From contig DATKTO010000038.1 of assembly GCA_035531075.1 (NCBI GenBank), positions 124,001 to 188,000 of the forward strand: a DNA stretch of 64,000 nt. The letters are read 5' to 3'. The notes beneath the pieces are model-generated. The model saw only the letters and a program-made list of their open reading frames with translations, was not told the DNA's origin and did no database searches. Both the position numbers and the translations under genes were made by a program. This document shows, one piece after another, positions 45,277-54,851 of this stretch. Position 1 is the first letter of the stretch, and every line of letters starts with the position of its first letter. Source of the DNA: 39-52-133 sp035531075 (GTDB lineage Bacteria; Pseudomonadota; Gammaproteobacteria; Burkholderiales; Gallionellaceae).

Positions 45277-45411
45277 ATGAAGCGTACTTACCAACCATCA
45301 GTCATTAAGAGAAAGCGTACACACGGATTTTTAGTTCGTATGAAAACAAAAGGCGGCCGTGCAGTTATTGCTGCCCGCAGAGGTAAAGGGCGTGCTCGCC
45401 TCGCGGTTTAA
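45277..45411 (+). CDS. rpmH: 50S ribosomal protein L34
   Basis: 44 residues, MKRTYQPSVIKRKRTHGFL ... GRARLAV, the invariant short, highly basic L34. First gene of the rightward rpmH-rnpA-yidD-yidC-mnmE series, transcribed divergently from dnaA. Confidence 0.97.
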   Translation: MKRTYQPSVIKRKRTHGFLVRMKTKGGRAVIAARRGKGRARLAV

Positions 45412-45439
45412 CTGCAATTAATAGTTTGGCGCGCAAGTT

Positions 45440-45781
45440 GTGAGTTCTGTTTTTCCTGCCAGCCATCGTATTAGGCAAAGCAAGGAGTTTGAACAAGCAT
45501 TTCGTCATAGAAGCTTAGCAAACAAGTGGTTTGCTCTCCATTTGGTTAAAAGCAATCATGAATTCGCCAGGCTTGGCATGGTTGTGAGCAAGAGAACAAT
45601 GGCCAAGTCTGTAAATAGAAATTTTGCCAAGCGCCTTATCCGTGAGATTTTTAGATTACATTCATCTAAATTACCCGCGCTCGATTTTGTAGTGCGGTTA
45701 CGAAGAAATTTATCTAAAGAAACTTCTACAGAAGCGAGATCGGCATTACTACAATTAATGTTAAGCGCGAAAATACCATGA
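45440..45781 (+). CDS. rnpA: ribonuclease P protein component
   Basis: 113 residues. RLGMVVSKRTMAKSVNRNFAKRLIREIFR near 45-73 contains the RNR signature. It assists the RNase P RNA in maturing tRNA 5' ends. The start is a GTG at 45440, 28 bases after rpmH; the stop overlaps yidD by ATGA. Confidence 0.94.
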   Translation: MSSVFPASHRIRQSKEFEQAFRHRSLANKWFALHLVKSNHEFARLGMVVSKRTMAKSVNRNFAKRLIREIFRLHSSKLPALDFVVRLRRNLSKETSTEARSALLQLMLSAKIP

Positions 45782-45990
45782 TCAAGTCAATTTTAATTCT
45801 TTTAATTAAGACTTATCAATATGTTATTAGCCCTTTGTTTGCTCCAACCTGCCGTTTTACGCCCAGTTGTTCTCATTATGCTAGCGAAGTAATCGTCAAG
45901 CATGGGGCATTGCGTGGTACTTGGCTAAGTATCAAGCGAGTGTTGCGCTGCAACCCATGGCATCCCGGCGGTTACGACCCAGCCCCTTAG
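45778..45990 (+). CDS. yidD: membrane protein insertion efficiency factor YidD
   Basis: 70 residues, the usual size. YQYVISPLFAPTCRFTPSCSHYA and RGTWLSIKRVLRCNPWHPGGYDPAP carry the conserved Cys and Trp-His-Pro motifs. It helps YidC-dependent insertion. Translationally coupled to rnpA (ATGA). Confidence 0.95.
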   Translation: MIKSILILLIKTYQYVISPLFAPTCRFTPSCSHYASEVIVKHGALRGTWLSIKRVLRCNPWHPGGYDPAP

Positions 45991-46013
45991 TCTTTATATA
46001 GGTGAAAACCACA

Positions 46014-47648
46014 ATGGATTTTCAACGCGTATTCCTGTTCCTGATTTTTTCATTATCTATATTCCTATTGTGGGACGGCTGGCAGCGCGAACAACAACCA
46101 GTTCCTCAAATAGTATCCGCAGCATCCACGCCTGTTGCCACCCAATCGCTAGCGGCAACAGTCAAGCCTGGTTCAACCGAATTTGTCGCGCCGGCCCAAA
46201 AAGCAGCTCAAATTGGCGAAAAAATATCAGTAAAAACAGATTTTTTCCGCGCTGAAATCAATACTTCAGGGGGCGACATTCGGCGTATTGAATTGCTGCA
46301 GCATTCGGATACTGTGGATAAAAGTAAGCCTTTTGTCCTGTTTCAGCAGGGAGAAGGCCATACTTATATCGCGCAATCTGGACTCTTGGGCCCTGGATTG
46401 CCCACACACAACACTCTATTTTCTGCACCGGCCTCTGCATATGAACTGGCAGAAGGCAAAGATTCTGTTGAGGTGCGTTTATTCGCCAAGAATGAGGCTG
46501 GCGCTAAGGTTAGCAAAATATTTGTGTTTCATAAGAGTAGCTATTTGATCGACGTCAATTATGAAATTGAAAACACCGGCAACAGCAAGCTCACACCATC
46601 CGCGTATTATCAGTTAGTCAGGGATGATATCCAGCCAACCGGCAGCACAATGTTTGTGCCGACCTACACTGGCCCAGCTGTTTATACTGAGCATGATAAA
46701 TTCCAGAAAATTGACTTTCCGAGCATAGCGAAAAATAAAGCTAGCCTGCCAAAAACGGCTGACAACGGTTGGGCGGGTATGCTGCAACATTATTTTGTTT
46801 CTGCCTGGTTACCCAAAGATAACACTCCGCGCGAGTTTTACGCCAAACAATTGGAAGACAAGTTGTACGCTGTTGGTCTGGTGTTACCGGTTGCTGCGAT
46901 TGACGCGGGCAATACTGGCAAGATTTCGGTTCCGCTTTATGTAGGGCCCGCTCAAAGCAAGCTGGATAATATCGCTCCGGGGCTTGGGTTGTCAGTAGAT
47001 TACGGCTTTCTGACCATCATTGCGAAACCTCTGTTCTGGCTGTTGACCGCAATACACGGATGGGTACAGAACTGGGGTTTAGCCATCATCATATTGACCA
47101 TTCTGATCAAGCTTGCCTTCTTCCCTTTGTCCGCCGCAAGCTATCGGTCTATGGCCAAAATGCGCGTGGTAGCCCCGAAGCTGGCTAAAATCAAAGAGCA
47201 GTACAGCGACGATCGTGAACGCTTAAATCGCGCCATGATGGACCTGTACAAAACGGAGAAGATCAATCCACTTGGCGGCTGTCTACCTGTACTGATTCAG
47301 ATTCCAGTGTTTATCTCACTTTACTGGTCTATTCTGGCGAGCGTTGAAATGCGTTATGCGCCGTTCTATGGCTGGATTACGGACCTCTCTCGGCCCGATC
47401 CTTATTACGTTCTTCCCATTATTATGGGCATTAGCATGTTAGTACAGAGCAAGCTTAATCCAACACCGCCAGATCCTATGCAGGCAAAATTGATGCAGAT
47501 CATGCCGATTGCGTTCAGCGTGGTATTTTTCTTCTTCCCGGTAGGCTTGGTACTGTACTCGGTAGTCAACAATGTGCTGTCCATTGCTCAGCAATGGTAT
47601 ATCACACGCAATACGGAGGCTGAAGCCAAGGGTGTTGCCAAAGTCTGA
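46014..47648 (+). CDS. yidC: membrane protein insertase YidC
   Basis: 544 residues. An N-terminal membrane anchor (FQRVFLFLIFSLSIFLLW), a large periplasmic beta domain (about 55-330) and five C-terminal helices with IHGWVQNWGLAIIILTILIK and GGCLPVLIQIPVFISLYW. It inserts inner membrane proteins, including ATP synthase subunits encoded downstream. I chose the ATG at 46014 because AGGTGA lies 8 bases upstream; the in-frame GTG at 46002 is part of that ribosome binding site. Confidence 0.96.
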   Translation: MDFQRVFLFLIFSLSIFLLWDGWQREQQPVPQIVSAASTPVATQSLAATVKPGSTEFVAPAQKAAQIGEKISVKTDFFRAEINTSGGDIRRIELLQHSDTVDKSKPFVLFQQGEGHTYIAQSGLLGPGLPTHNTLFSAPASAYELAEGKDSVEVRLFAKNEAGAKVSKIFVFHKSSYLIDVNYEIENTGNSKLTPSAYYQLVRDDIQPTGSTMFVPTYTGPAVYTEHDKFQKIDFPSIAKNKASLPKTADNGWAGMLQHYFVSAWLPKDNTPREFYAKQLEDKLYAVGLVLPVAAIDAGNTGKISVPLYVGPAQSKLDNIAPGLGLSVDYGFLTIIAKPLFWLLTAIHGWVQNWGLAIIILTILIKLAFFPLSAASYRSMAKMRVVAPKLAKIKEQYSDDRERLNRAMMDLYKTEKINPLGGCLPVLIQIPVFISLYWSILASVEMRYAPFYGWITDLSRPDPYYVLPIIMGISMLVQSKLNPTPPDPMQAKLMQIMPIAFSVVFFFFPVGLVLYSVVNNVLSIAQQWYITRNTEAEAKGVAKV

Positions 47649-48972
47649 CAATATTGCAGCTATTGCCACTGCCCCGGGTCGCGGGGGAATTGGTGTGGTA
47701 CGTATTTCTGGCCACAATCTTGCCGATACTGCCGCAAATATCATAGGCAGGCTTCCTCAAGCTCGCAGCGCCACCTACACCTCTTTTGTAGATAGGCAGG
47801 GGGAGGTGATCGATCAGGGTATCGCACTCTTCTTCCCTGCACCCCATTCCTACACCGGTGAAGACGTCCTAGAACTGCAGGGTCATGGCGGCCCAGCCGT
47901 TGTACAACTACTTCTGCAACGCTGCCTTGAGCTGGGCGCACGCCTCGCATTGCCGGGCGAGTTCACTCAACGCGCTTACCTGAATGACAAACTCGATTTG
48001 GCCCAGGCCGAGAGCGTGGCTGATCTTATTGATGCCACAACTAGCCAAGCTGCACGCAGTGCCATGCGTTCCCTGATGGGCGATTTCTCGCGCGTGATAC
48101 ACCAACTTGTCTCCCAAGTGATCGATTTGCGCATGCTGGTTGAAGCGATGCTGGATTTTCCCGAAGAAGAATTGGATGTGCCTGACGTTACTCGACGTGA
48201 CAGCAGACTCGCTTCTATTCGAAAGGAGTTACAGAAAACTCTGGAATTGGCTCAACAGGGAAGTTTATTGCGGGAAGGGGCTCATATTGCTCTTATCGGC
48301 CAACCCAATGTCGGCAAGTCTAGTCTGCTCAATTGCCTGAGCGGCGAAGAAGTGGCGCTGGTGAGCGAAATTCCTGGTACTACACGCGATGTGATACGCC
48401 AATCTATTCAGTTGAACGGCGTACCCCTCCATATTATTGATACAGCTGGTTTGCGCGAAGCGCAGGATGCTGTCGAGGTGATGGGCATAGCGCGCACACG
48501 CAGCACTATATTGAAAGCAGATGCAATCCTGCTAATCCTTGATTCCAATCTGGGCATGGGCGACGATGACAAAAGAATCCTGGCTGAACTACCTGCGGCC
48601 ACTCCCCGTCTTTATATCTTCAACAAGATTGACCTGTCAGAAGAATCGGCGCGAGTTGAAACGCGAGAAGGAGAGGAGTTTATATATCTTTCTGCAAAGA
48701 CGGGCACAGGAATAGAGCTGCTTCGTGAGAAATTGCTAAGCCTGATAGGTTGGCATCAAGAAGCCGGGGTTTTTATGGCACGCGAAAGACATCTGCGCGC
48801 ATTACTGCAGGCGCAAACACACCTCGAAAACGCTACCCTTGAGGGTTCGCGCGCAGAGCTTTTTGCTGAGGAACTCCGGTTGGCTCAGGAGGCCCTAAAC
48901 GAAATCACCGGAGAATTCACCGCAGACGACTTGCTGGGTGAAATTTTTAGCCGGTTTTGCATAGGCAAATAA
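47632..48972 (+). CDS. mnmE: tRNA modification GTPase MnmE
   Basis: 446 residues. The N-terminal THF-binding domain starts NIAAIATAPGRGGIGVVRISG; the G domain carries GQPNVGKSSLLN near 225, EIPGTTRDVI near 250 and DTAGLRE near 275; the C-terminus is FSRFCIGK with the essential Cys. With MnmG it modifies the wobble uridine of certain tRNAs. The GTG at 47632 gives a family-length N-terminus and overlaps yidC by 17 bases; TTG at 47635 is possible. Confidence 0.94.
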   Translation: MLPKSDNIAAIATAPGRGGIGVVRISGHNLADTAANIIGRLPQARSATYTSFVDRQGEVIDQGIALFFPAPHSYTGEDVLELQGHGGPAVVQLLLQRCLELGARLALPGEFTQRAYLNDKLDLAQAESVADLIDATTSQAARSAMRSLMGDFSRVIHQLVSQVIDLRMLVEAMLDFPEEELDVPDVTRRDSRLASIRKELQKTLELAQQGSLLREGAHIALIGQPNVGKSSLLNCLSGEEVALVSEIPGTTRDVIRQSIQLNGVPLHIIDTAGLREAQDAVEVMGIARTRSTILKADAILLILDSNLGMGDDDKRILAELPAATPRLYIFNKIDLSEESARVETREGEEFIYLSAKTGTGIELLREKLLSLIGWHQEAGVFMARERHLRALLQAQTHLENATLEGSRAELFAEELRLAQEALNEITGEFTADDLLGEIFSRFCIGK

Positions 48973-48973
48973 G

Positions 48974-49007
48974 AGACCGGATTGTTTCACGTGAAACAAT
49001 CCGGTCT
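48974..49007. other. parS: parS site 2 inside a 34-bp perfect palindrome
   Basis: The core TGTTTCACGTGAAACA (48983-48998) is a perfect parS. It is extended on both sides by nine more paired bases, making a 34-bp perfect palindrome that begins one base after the mnmE stop codon. As RNA it would be a very stable hairpin, without a following U-tract. Confidence 0.95.
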
Positions 49008-49067
49008 TCAGCCCCATCCCAGTTATTGTTTTACTGTATTATGTGCGGCTACGCAGAGGAAGTTTTG

Positions 49068-50990
49068 ATGAATTACCCCAAAGAATTTGATGTAATCGTG
49101 GTTGGAGGCGGTCACGCTGGAACCGAGGCGGCTCTCGCCAGCGCACGGATGGGGCGCGCCACTTTGCTGCTTACACATAATGTTGAGACCTTGGGCATGA
49201 TGTCGTGCAATCCCTCGATCGGGGGCATAGGCAAGGGCCATCTGGTCAAGGAACTGGATGCGCTGGGTGGCGCAATGGCTGCCGCAACTGATGAGGCGGG
49301 AATACAGTTTCGCATCCTCAATTCATCAAAGGGCCCTGCGGTGCGAGCGACTCGTGCCCAGGCCGATCGTGCTCTCTATAAACAGGCGATTCGGGGGCGT
49401 CTGGAAAATCAGCCAAATTTGTGGATATTCCAGCAGGCGGTAGATGATCTGCTGCTCGATGGTGAGCGCGTTACCGGGGTTGTTACGCAGCTCGGCTTGC
49501 GTTTTTCTGCAAAAAGCGTGGTGCTGACCACGGGAACCTTTCTGTGCGGTCTGATACATATTGGGCTGTCAAACTACCAAGCCGGGCGTGCTGGTGATCC
49601 TCCATCAGTCAGTCTGTCACACCGTTTGCGTGAAATGAAATTGCCCATCGCAAGATTGAAAACCGGCACACCACCGCGCATAGATGGACGCAGCATCGAT
49701 TATTCGGTAATGCTGGAGCAGCCGGGTGATACACCAGTGCCGGTATTTTCATTTATGGGTCGGGCACAGCAGCACCCTCAGCAATTACCTTGCTGGATAA
49801 CCCAGACCAACAAAGATACGCATGAAATCATTCGCGGGGGCTTGGATCGTTCCCCTTTATTCACGGGTGTCATTGAAGGAGTGGGGCCAAGATACTGCCC
49901 GTCGATTGAAGATAAAATCACGCGCTTTGCAGACAAAGATTCACACCAGATATTTATTGAGCCCGAAGGACTCAGTACCCATGAAGTTTACCCAAATGGA
50001 ATATCCACCAGCTTGCCATTCGATGTGCAACTGGCCTTGGTGCACTCGATTAAGGGTATGGAAAATGCTCATATCACGCGTCCCGGTTATGCAATTGAAT
50101 ATGATTATTTCGATCCGCGCGGTTTAAAGAAATCACTGGAGACCAAGGCAATATCCGGCTTGTTTTTTGCGGGGCAAATCAATGGCACTACGGGATATGA
50201 AGAAGCGGCGGCTCAAGGATTGTTGGCTGGATTGAATGCAGCCAGACATGCACGCGAAGAAGACACTTGGTGTCCGCGTCGAGATGAAGCTTATCTGGGT
50301 GTGTTGGTAGATGATCTGATTACGCGGGGCGTTACAGAACCCTATCGCATGTTTACCAGCCGTGCTGAATACAGGTTGCAGTTGCGCGAAGATAATGCCG
50401 ATTTGCGACTTACAGAGATAGGTCGCCAACTCGGCTTGGTGGACGATAGTCGCTGGGCGGCTTTTGACAGCAAGAGAGAAGCAATAGCACGGGAGCAAGA
50501 GCGACTGAAAAGCATCTGGGTGAATCCGGCCATGCTTGTGCAGGCGGATGCCGAACGCGTGCTGGGCAAAGGAATCGAGCGTGAATATGCCCTGTATGAG
50601 TTGTTAAGACGGCCGGATGTGAGCTATTCCGGCCTGATGTCATTGCCCTGTGCAGGAACGGCCGTACCAGATGCGATGGTTGCTGAGCAGGTGGAAATTC
50701 AGGCCAAATACCAAGGTTATATTGAGCGTCAGCGGGATGAAATTACACGCCAGGAAAACTACGAAAATACTGCATTGCCAGAAAAAATGGACTACCGTGT
50801 AGTAAGAGGATTGTCGATTGAGGCGCAACAAAAGCTGAATCAGCATCAACCGGAAACGATGGGGCAGGCAGCGCGCATCTCGGGCATGACGCCGGCTGCA
50901 ATCTCCTTATTATTGGTACATCTGAAACGCGGCTTTGCACAAGCGAGCGCTAACATTGATGCAGCCGAAAAGGTAGAAAAGAGCGCATGA
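49068..50990 (+). CDS. mnmG: tRNA uridine-5-carboxymethylaminomethyl synthesis enzyme MnmG
   Basis: 640 residues from the ATG at 49068 (AGAGGA 9 bases upstream). The FAD-binding VIVVGGGHAGTEAA is at 8-21, followed by GMMSCNPSIGGIGKGHLVKE near 45-64, PRYCPSIEDKI near 275 and GLFFAGQINGTTGYEEAAAQG near 363-383. It forms the MnmEG tRNA-modifying complex. An upstream in-frame ATG at 48957 would run through the parS palindrome and is rejected. Overlaps rsmG by ATGA. Confidence 0.96.
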   Translation: MNYPKEFDVIVVGGGHAGTEAALASARMGRATLLLTHNVETLGMMSCNPSIGGIGKGHLVKELDALGGAMAAATDEAGIQFRILNSSKGPAVRATRAQADRALYKQAIRGRLENQPNLWIFQQAVDDLLLDGERVTGVVTQLGLRFSAKSVVLTTGTFLCGLIHIGLSNYQAGRAGDPPSVSLSHRLREMKLPIARLKTGTPPRIDGRSIDYSVMLEQPGDTPVPVFSFMGRAQQHPQQLPCWITQTNKDTHEIIRGGLDRSPLFTGVIEGVGPRYCPSIEDKITRFADKDSHQIFIEPEGLSTHEVYPNGISTSLPFDVQLALVHSIKGMENAHITRPGYAIEYDYFDPRGLKKSLETKAISGLFFAGQINGTTGYEEAAAQGLLAGLNAARHAREEDTWCPRRDEAYLGVLVDDLITRGVTEPYRMFTSRAEYRLQLREDNADLRLTEIGRQLGLVDDSRWAAFDSKREAIAREQERLKSIWVNPAMLVQADAERVLGKGIEREYALYELLRRPDVSYSGLMSLPCAGTAVPDAMVAEQVEIQAKYQGYIERQRDEITRQENYENTALPEKMDYRVVRGLSIEAQQKLNQHQPETMGQAARISGMTPAAISLLLVHLKRGFAQASANIDAAEKVEKSA

Positions 50991-51607
50991 GTCTGGCTCA
51001 GGAATTGGCCCGCGGCGTTGCTGAGCTGGGTTTGGAGATAAGCCCAGAGACGCAGCAAATGTTGTTGGATTATTTGGCATTGCTGCAAAAATGGAACAAG
51101 GTTTATAACCTGACGGCCATCCGCAATGCAGAGCAAATGATCAGCCATCACTTACTGGATAGTCTTGCAGTATTGCCGCATCTTTGGCCGGGTCGGTGGC
51201 TGGACGTAGGCTGTGGTGCGGGATTGCCAGGTTTGGTATTGGCTATTGTTCGTCCAGACTGGCAATTCACTTTAATAGATAGCAATAGCAAGAAAACAAG
51301 TTTTGTGCAGCAAGCAGTTATTGAGTTGGGTTTGCATAACGTAACGGTATGCTGCGCACGTGTCGAAGAGCTGAACGCAGATGAAAAATTTGATGGCATA
51401 ATTTCTCGGGCTTTTGCGGAAACGGCGGATTTTGTAACACTAACGCGGCATTTGCTGGCAGATAAAGGCCGTTGGGCGGCAATGAAAGGGGCGCCAGAGC
51501 AAGAGTTGCAGCACTTGCCTGGTGATGTTGTGGTGGAGCGTGTCATTCCATTAACTGTGTCGGGATTGGATGCTGCGCGCTGTCTGGTTTTATTGAAAGC
51601 AAAATAA
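50987..51607 (+). CDS. rsmG: 16S rRNA (guanine(527)-N(7))-methyltransferase
   Basis: 206 residues. KWNKVYNLTAIRN near 30-42, WLDVGCGAGLPGLVLAI near 67-83 (SAM site) and GIISRAFAETADFV near 137-150 are RsmG signatures. It methylates G527 of 16S rRNA. Ends directly before parA. Confidence 0.95.
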   Translation: MSLAQELARGVAELGLEISPETQQMLLDYLALLQKWNKVYNLTAIRNAEQMISHHLLDSLAVLPHLWPGRWLDVGCGAGLPGLVLAIVRPDWQFTLIDSNSKKTSFVQQAVIELGLHNVTVCCARVEELNADEKFDGIISRAFAETADFVTLTRHLLADKGRWAAMKGAPEQELQHLPGDVVVERVIPLTVSGLDAARCLVLLKAK

Positions 51608-52387
51608 ATGGCCAAAGTATTAGCAATTACCAATCAAAAAGGTGGCGTGGGTAAAACCACTACTACGGTGAATTTGGCAGCCAGTCTTGCGGCTGCAAAA
51701 AAACGTGTGCTATTGGTTGATCTGGATCCGCAAGGTAATGCGACCATGGGCAGCGCGATAGACAAGAGCAAGTTGAAGATTACCGTTTACGATGTGTTGC
51801 TTGGGACAAAAGGGGTGCGCGAGGCACGTATTTTTTCCGATGCGGGAAAGTACGATATTTTGCCTGCCAACCGTGAATTGGCCGGGGCAGAGATCGAGCT
51901 GGTTGATATTGAAAACCGCGAAACCAGGCTCAAGGACAGCTTGCAGGCCGTGCATGATGACTATGATTTTATTCTGATTGACTGTCCGCCAGCGCTAAAT
52001 TTGCTGACGCTCAATGGCTTATGCGCCGCAAAATCGGTGATGATTCCGATGCAGTGTGAATATTATGCGCTGGAAGGCTTGAGCGATCTGGTTAACACTA
52101 TACGCAAGGTGCGTGCGAATCTGAATTCAGACCTGCAAATAGAAGGCTTGTTACGCACCATGTACGATCCGCGCAACAGTCTGGCACAGCAGGTTTCCGA
52201 CCAGCTGCTGCAACATTTCGGCGACAAGGTTTATCGCACCGTAATTCCCCGCAATGTACGTCTGGCCGAGGCTCCCAGCTTTGGGTTGCCCGCGCTGTAC
52301 CATGACAGGGAGTCCAGAGGCACTCTGGCCTATTTGGCGCTGGCAGGCGAATTGCTCAATAACGAAGTTGTGGTGGAACCTGTTTGA
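51608..52387 (+). CDS. parA: chromosome partitioning ATPase ParA (Soj)
   Basis: 259 residues. Deviant Walker A NQKGGVGKTTTTVN at 9-22, LLVDLDPQGNATMG near 37-50 and LIDCPPALNLLT near 120-131 are intact. The size and short N-terminus mark a chromosomal ParA. It moves the ParB-parS complex to segregate origins. It starts at the rsmG stop. Confidence 0.96.
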   Translation: MAKVLAITNQKGGVGKTTTTVNLAASLAAAKKRVLLVDLDPQGNATMGSAIDKSKLKITVYDVLLGTKGVREARIFSDAGKYDILPANRELAGAEIELVDIENRETRLKDSLQAVHDDYDFILIDCPPALNLLTLNGLCAAKSVMIPMQCEYYALEGLSDLVNTIRKVRANLNSDLQIEGLLRTMYDPRNSLAQQVSDQLLQHFGDKVYRTVIPRNVRLAEAPSFGLPALYHDRESRGTLAYLALAGELLNNEVVVEPV

Positions 52388-52444
52388 GAAGAACTGGTTC
52401 CATAACTAATAGATTAAACACAGAAATAAATACAGGGAAAAATT

Positions 52445-53290
52445 ATGGCTAAGCCAAGCAGGGGACTGGGGCGGGGACTGGACGCATTGCTGTCAGGAAA
52501 CAGCGAAGATAAAAGCGATGATACTTTGCGTGAGTTGAAGGTCGGCCAACTCAAACCGGGAAAATACCAGCCTCGTAGTCATATGGATGAAGCGGCGCTG
52601 AACGAGTTGGCTGCATCGATCAAGGCACAAGGAGTGATACAACCCATACTCGCGCGTGAACTGGCCGATGGCGGCTACGAAATTATCGCTGGAGAGCGGC
52701 GCTGGAGAGCGGCTCAAATTGCCGGACTGGATCTCGTTCCGGTGCTGGTTCGTAAGGTCGAAGACAACGCCGCGCTCGCGATGGCGCTGATAGAAAATAT
52801 ACAGCGAGAAAACCTGAACCCGCTCGAAGAAGCGGTTGGTATTCAGCGACTGATAGACGAGTTTTTAATGTCGCATCAAACCGCTGCAGATGCGGTAGGA
52901 CGTTCGCGAAGCGCAACAACAAATTTGCTGCGCCTGCTTAAGCTGCCCCAGGTCATTCAGGACATGGTCATGCTAGGCCAGTTAGATATGGGACACGCTC
53001 GGGCATTGCTGTCACTTGAAGGTGCACAACAAGTCACTGCGGCAAACAAGATAGTGTCAGATGGACTGTCTGTGCGCGAAGCGGAAAAACTGGTTCAGCA
53101 TATTCTGCATCCACAACCCGTACATGTTAAAGAGAAGCCGGATAGAGATATCCTGAATTTGCAGGAAACCCTGTCACAGCGCATAGGCACGTCCGTGCAG
53201 ATCAAAATTGGCAATAAAGGCGCCGGCAAACTGGTTATTGACTACAGCAGTCACGATCATTTGGACGAGCTGATCTCACGTTTAAAATAA
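52445..53290 (+). CDS. parB: chromosome partitioning protein ParB (Spo0J)
   Basis: 281 residues. GLGRGLDALL at the N-terminus binds ParA; KPGKYQPR and GERRWRAAQIAGLDLVPVLV near 80-99 form the CTP-binding region, ALIENIQRENLNPLEEA near 111-127 follows, and a helix-turn-helix near 140-165 recognises parS. The two parS sites in this window are its expected targets. Confidence 0.96.
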   Translation: MAKPSRGLGRGLDALLSGNSEDKSDDTLRELKVGQLKPGKYQPRSHMDEAALNELAASIKAQGVIQPILARELADGGYEIIAGERRWRAAQIAGLDLVPVLVRKVEDNAALAMALIENIQRENLNPLEEAVGIQRLIDEFLMSHQTAADAVGRSRSATTNLLRLLKLPQVIQDMVMLGQLDMGHARALLSLEGAQQVTAANKIVSDGLSVREAEKLVQHILHPQPVHVKEKPDRDILNLQETLSQRIGTSVQIKIGNKGAGKLVIDYSSHDHLDELISRLK

Positions 53291-53301
53291 ATCAAAATTT
53301 A

Positions 53302-53331
53302 TTGACGGGAATATTAGGACATAGTTATAAT
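53302..53331 (+). promoter_or_regulatory. promoter of the atp operon
   Basis: TTGACG (53302-53307), 18 bases, perfect TATAAT (53326-53331), 23 bases before atpI. Confidence 0.8.
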
Positions 53332-53354
53332 GTCGGGCTTCGAGGGATTTAGAG

Positions 53355-53711
53355 ATGGTCGATATTAGCGCGGTGCGCCGAATTATTCTGATTCAGGTCG
53401 CTGTGGCAGTGCTAATTGCTCTAGTGATGCTGGCAATTCATGGCGTAACTGCCGCAGTATCCTCCTTTGTTGGAGGGGCAATCGGTTTTTTGACCAGCTT
53501 GGTATATGCAAAAAAAATGCTAGCGCCACCAGGTAGCGAAGCAAAGAAGATAATTCGCGCTCATTACAGCGCCGAAGCGTACAAGTTGATTTTTACAATC
53601 CTGTTGTTCTCCTTGGTTTTTACACAGTATAAAGAAGTGCATGCGTTGCCGCTTTTTGCGACATACGCCGCAACGTTGGCAGTTTATTGGGTAGCATTAA
53701 TTTTTGTGTGA
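53355..53711 (+). CDS. atpI: ATP synthase protein I
   Basis: 118 residues with four predicted membrane segments and a conserved SFVGGAIGFLTSLVYAKKM segment near 37-55. AtpI helps assemble the c-ring. First gene of the atp operon, seven bases before atpB. Confidence 0.88.
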   Translation: MVDISAVRRIILIQVAVAVLIALVMLAIHGVTAAVSSFVGGAIGFLTSLVYAKKMLAPPGSEAKKIIRAHYSAEAYKLIFTILLFSLVFTQYKEVHALPLFATYAATLAVYWVALIFV

Positions 53712-53718
53712 ATAGATT

Positions 53719-54492
53719 ATGAGCGCTGAAGGCCAAACAACAACAGAATATATCCAGCATCACCTGACAAATTTACATGCGGGCGAAGGATTTTGGGCAT
53801 TGCATCTTGATACTTTAATAGTATCTGCCCTCTTGGGATTGATCGTATTTGGTACCATGTGGTTGGCTACGCGCAAAGCGACCGCAGGAGTTCCGAGCGG
53901 AATGCAGAATTTCGTAGAGATGGTTGTGACCATGGTGGACGCGCAGGTAAAAGACACCTTCCATGGCAAAAACGAATTAATAGCCCCTCTTGCGCTGACC
54001 ATATTTGTATGGATCTTTGCGATGAACGCAATGGACGTCATTCCGGTGGATTTGCTACCGTGGTTGGCGGGCATGGTGGGAGTTGGCCATCTGAAAGTTG
54101 TGCCATCAACCGATCTGAACGCAACATTTGCGATGTCGATTGCGGTGTTTTTCCTGATCTACTTTTACAGCATTAAGGTTAAGGGTTTTGGCGGATTCGG
54201 CAAAGAAGTGCTGTTTTCCCCGTTTGGTAAGTTTCCCCTGTTGATTCCGGTGAACATCTTGTTCCGGATTGTTGAAGATATCGCAAAGCCGATTTCCCTG
54301 GCCTTGCGTTTGTTTGGCAACATGTATGCGGGTGAGATGGTATTTATTCTGATTGCGTTGTTGCCGTGGTACCTGCAATGGATGCTGGGCGCGCCTTGGG
54401 CAATCTTCCACTTATTGATTATTACGTTGCAAGCCTTCGTGTTTATGATGCTGACGATTGTGTATCTCAGCATGGCACACGAAAGTCATTAA
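53719..54492 (+). CDS. atpB: ATP synthase F0 subunit a
   Basis: 257 residues. Helices include FVWIFAMNAMDVIPVDLLP near 95-113 and PISLALRLFGNMYAGEM near 190-206, whose Arg is the essential residue of the proton half-channels. YidC, encoded nearby, inserts this protein. Confidence 0.96.
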   Translation: MSAEGQTTTEYIQHHLTNLHAGEGFWALHLDTLIVSALLGLIVFGTMWLATRKATAGVPSGMQNFVEMVVTMVDAQVKDTFHGKNELIAPLALTIFVWIFAMNAMDVIPVDLLPWLAGMVGVGHLKVVPSTDLNATFAMSIAVFFLIYFYSIKVKGFGGFGKEVLFSPFGKFPLLIPVNILFRIVEDIAKPISLALRLFGNMYAGEMVFILIALLPWYLQWMLGAPWAIFHLLIITLQAFVFMMLTIVYLSMAHESH

Positions 54493-54533
54493 AAGTTTCG
54501 CTTTACTTATTAACTAAACCTCCGGAGATAAAC

Positions 54534-54797
54534 ATGGAATTAGCATTATTGTTGGGTAACGTTTCGATTGCAGTTGCATTACTGATTGGTATGGGGGCAT
54601 TGGGTACCGCTATCGGTTTTGGTGTATTGGGTGGCCGTTTCCTCGAAGGCGCAGCACGTCAGCCGGAAATGATCCCAACCTTGCAAGTTAAGATGTTCAT
54701 CGTTGCCGGTCTGTTGGACGCTGTTACCATGATTGGTGTTGGTATCGCGTTGTACATGCTGTTCGCGAATCCGTTCATCGCAATCGTTAAGGGCTAA
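54534..54797 (+). CDS. atpE: ATP synthase F0 subunit c
   Basis: 87 residues, two transmembrane helices joined by the polar loop ARQPE. The proton-carrying carboxylate is Asp62 in GLLDAVTMIG, so a proton-coupled ring is likely. CCGGAGA precedes the ATG at 54534; upstream in-frame starts run through atpB and are rejected. Confidence 0.97.
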   Translation: MELALLLGNVSIAVALLIGMGALGTAIGFGVLGGRFLEGAARQPEMIPTLQVKMFIVAGLLDAVTMIGVGIALYMLFANPFIAIVKG

Positions 54798-54851
54798 TTT
54801 CAGGGATAACCCGGAAATTAACCAGTTTAAACTTAACCGAAAGGCACTATC

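Noticed and set aside
46313..46321. TGTGGATAA, a perfect DnaA box in reverse orientation
   Set aside because: It is inside the yidC coding sequence and isolated from the other boxes; single 9-mers occur by chance, so I do not assign it to the origin.
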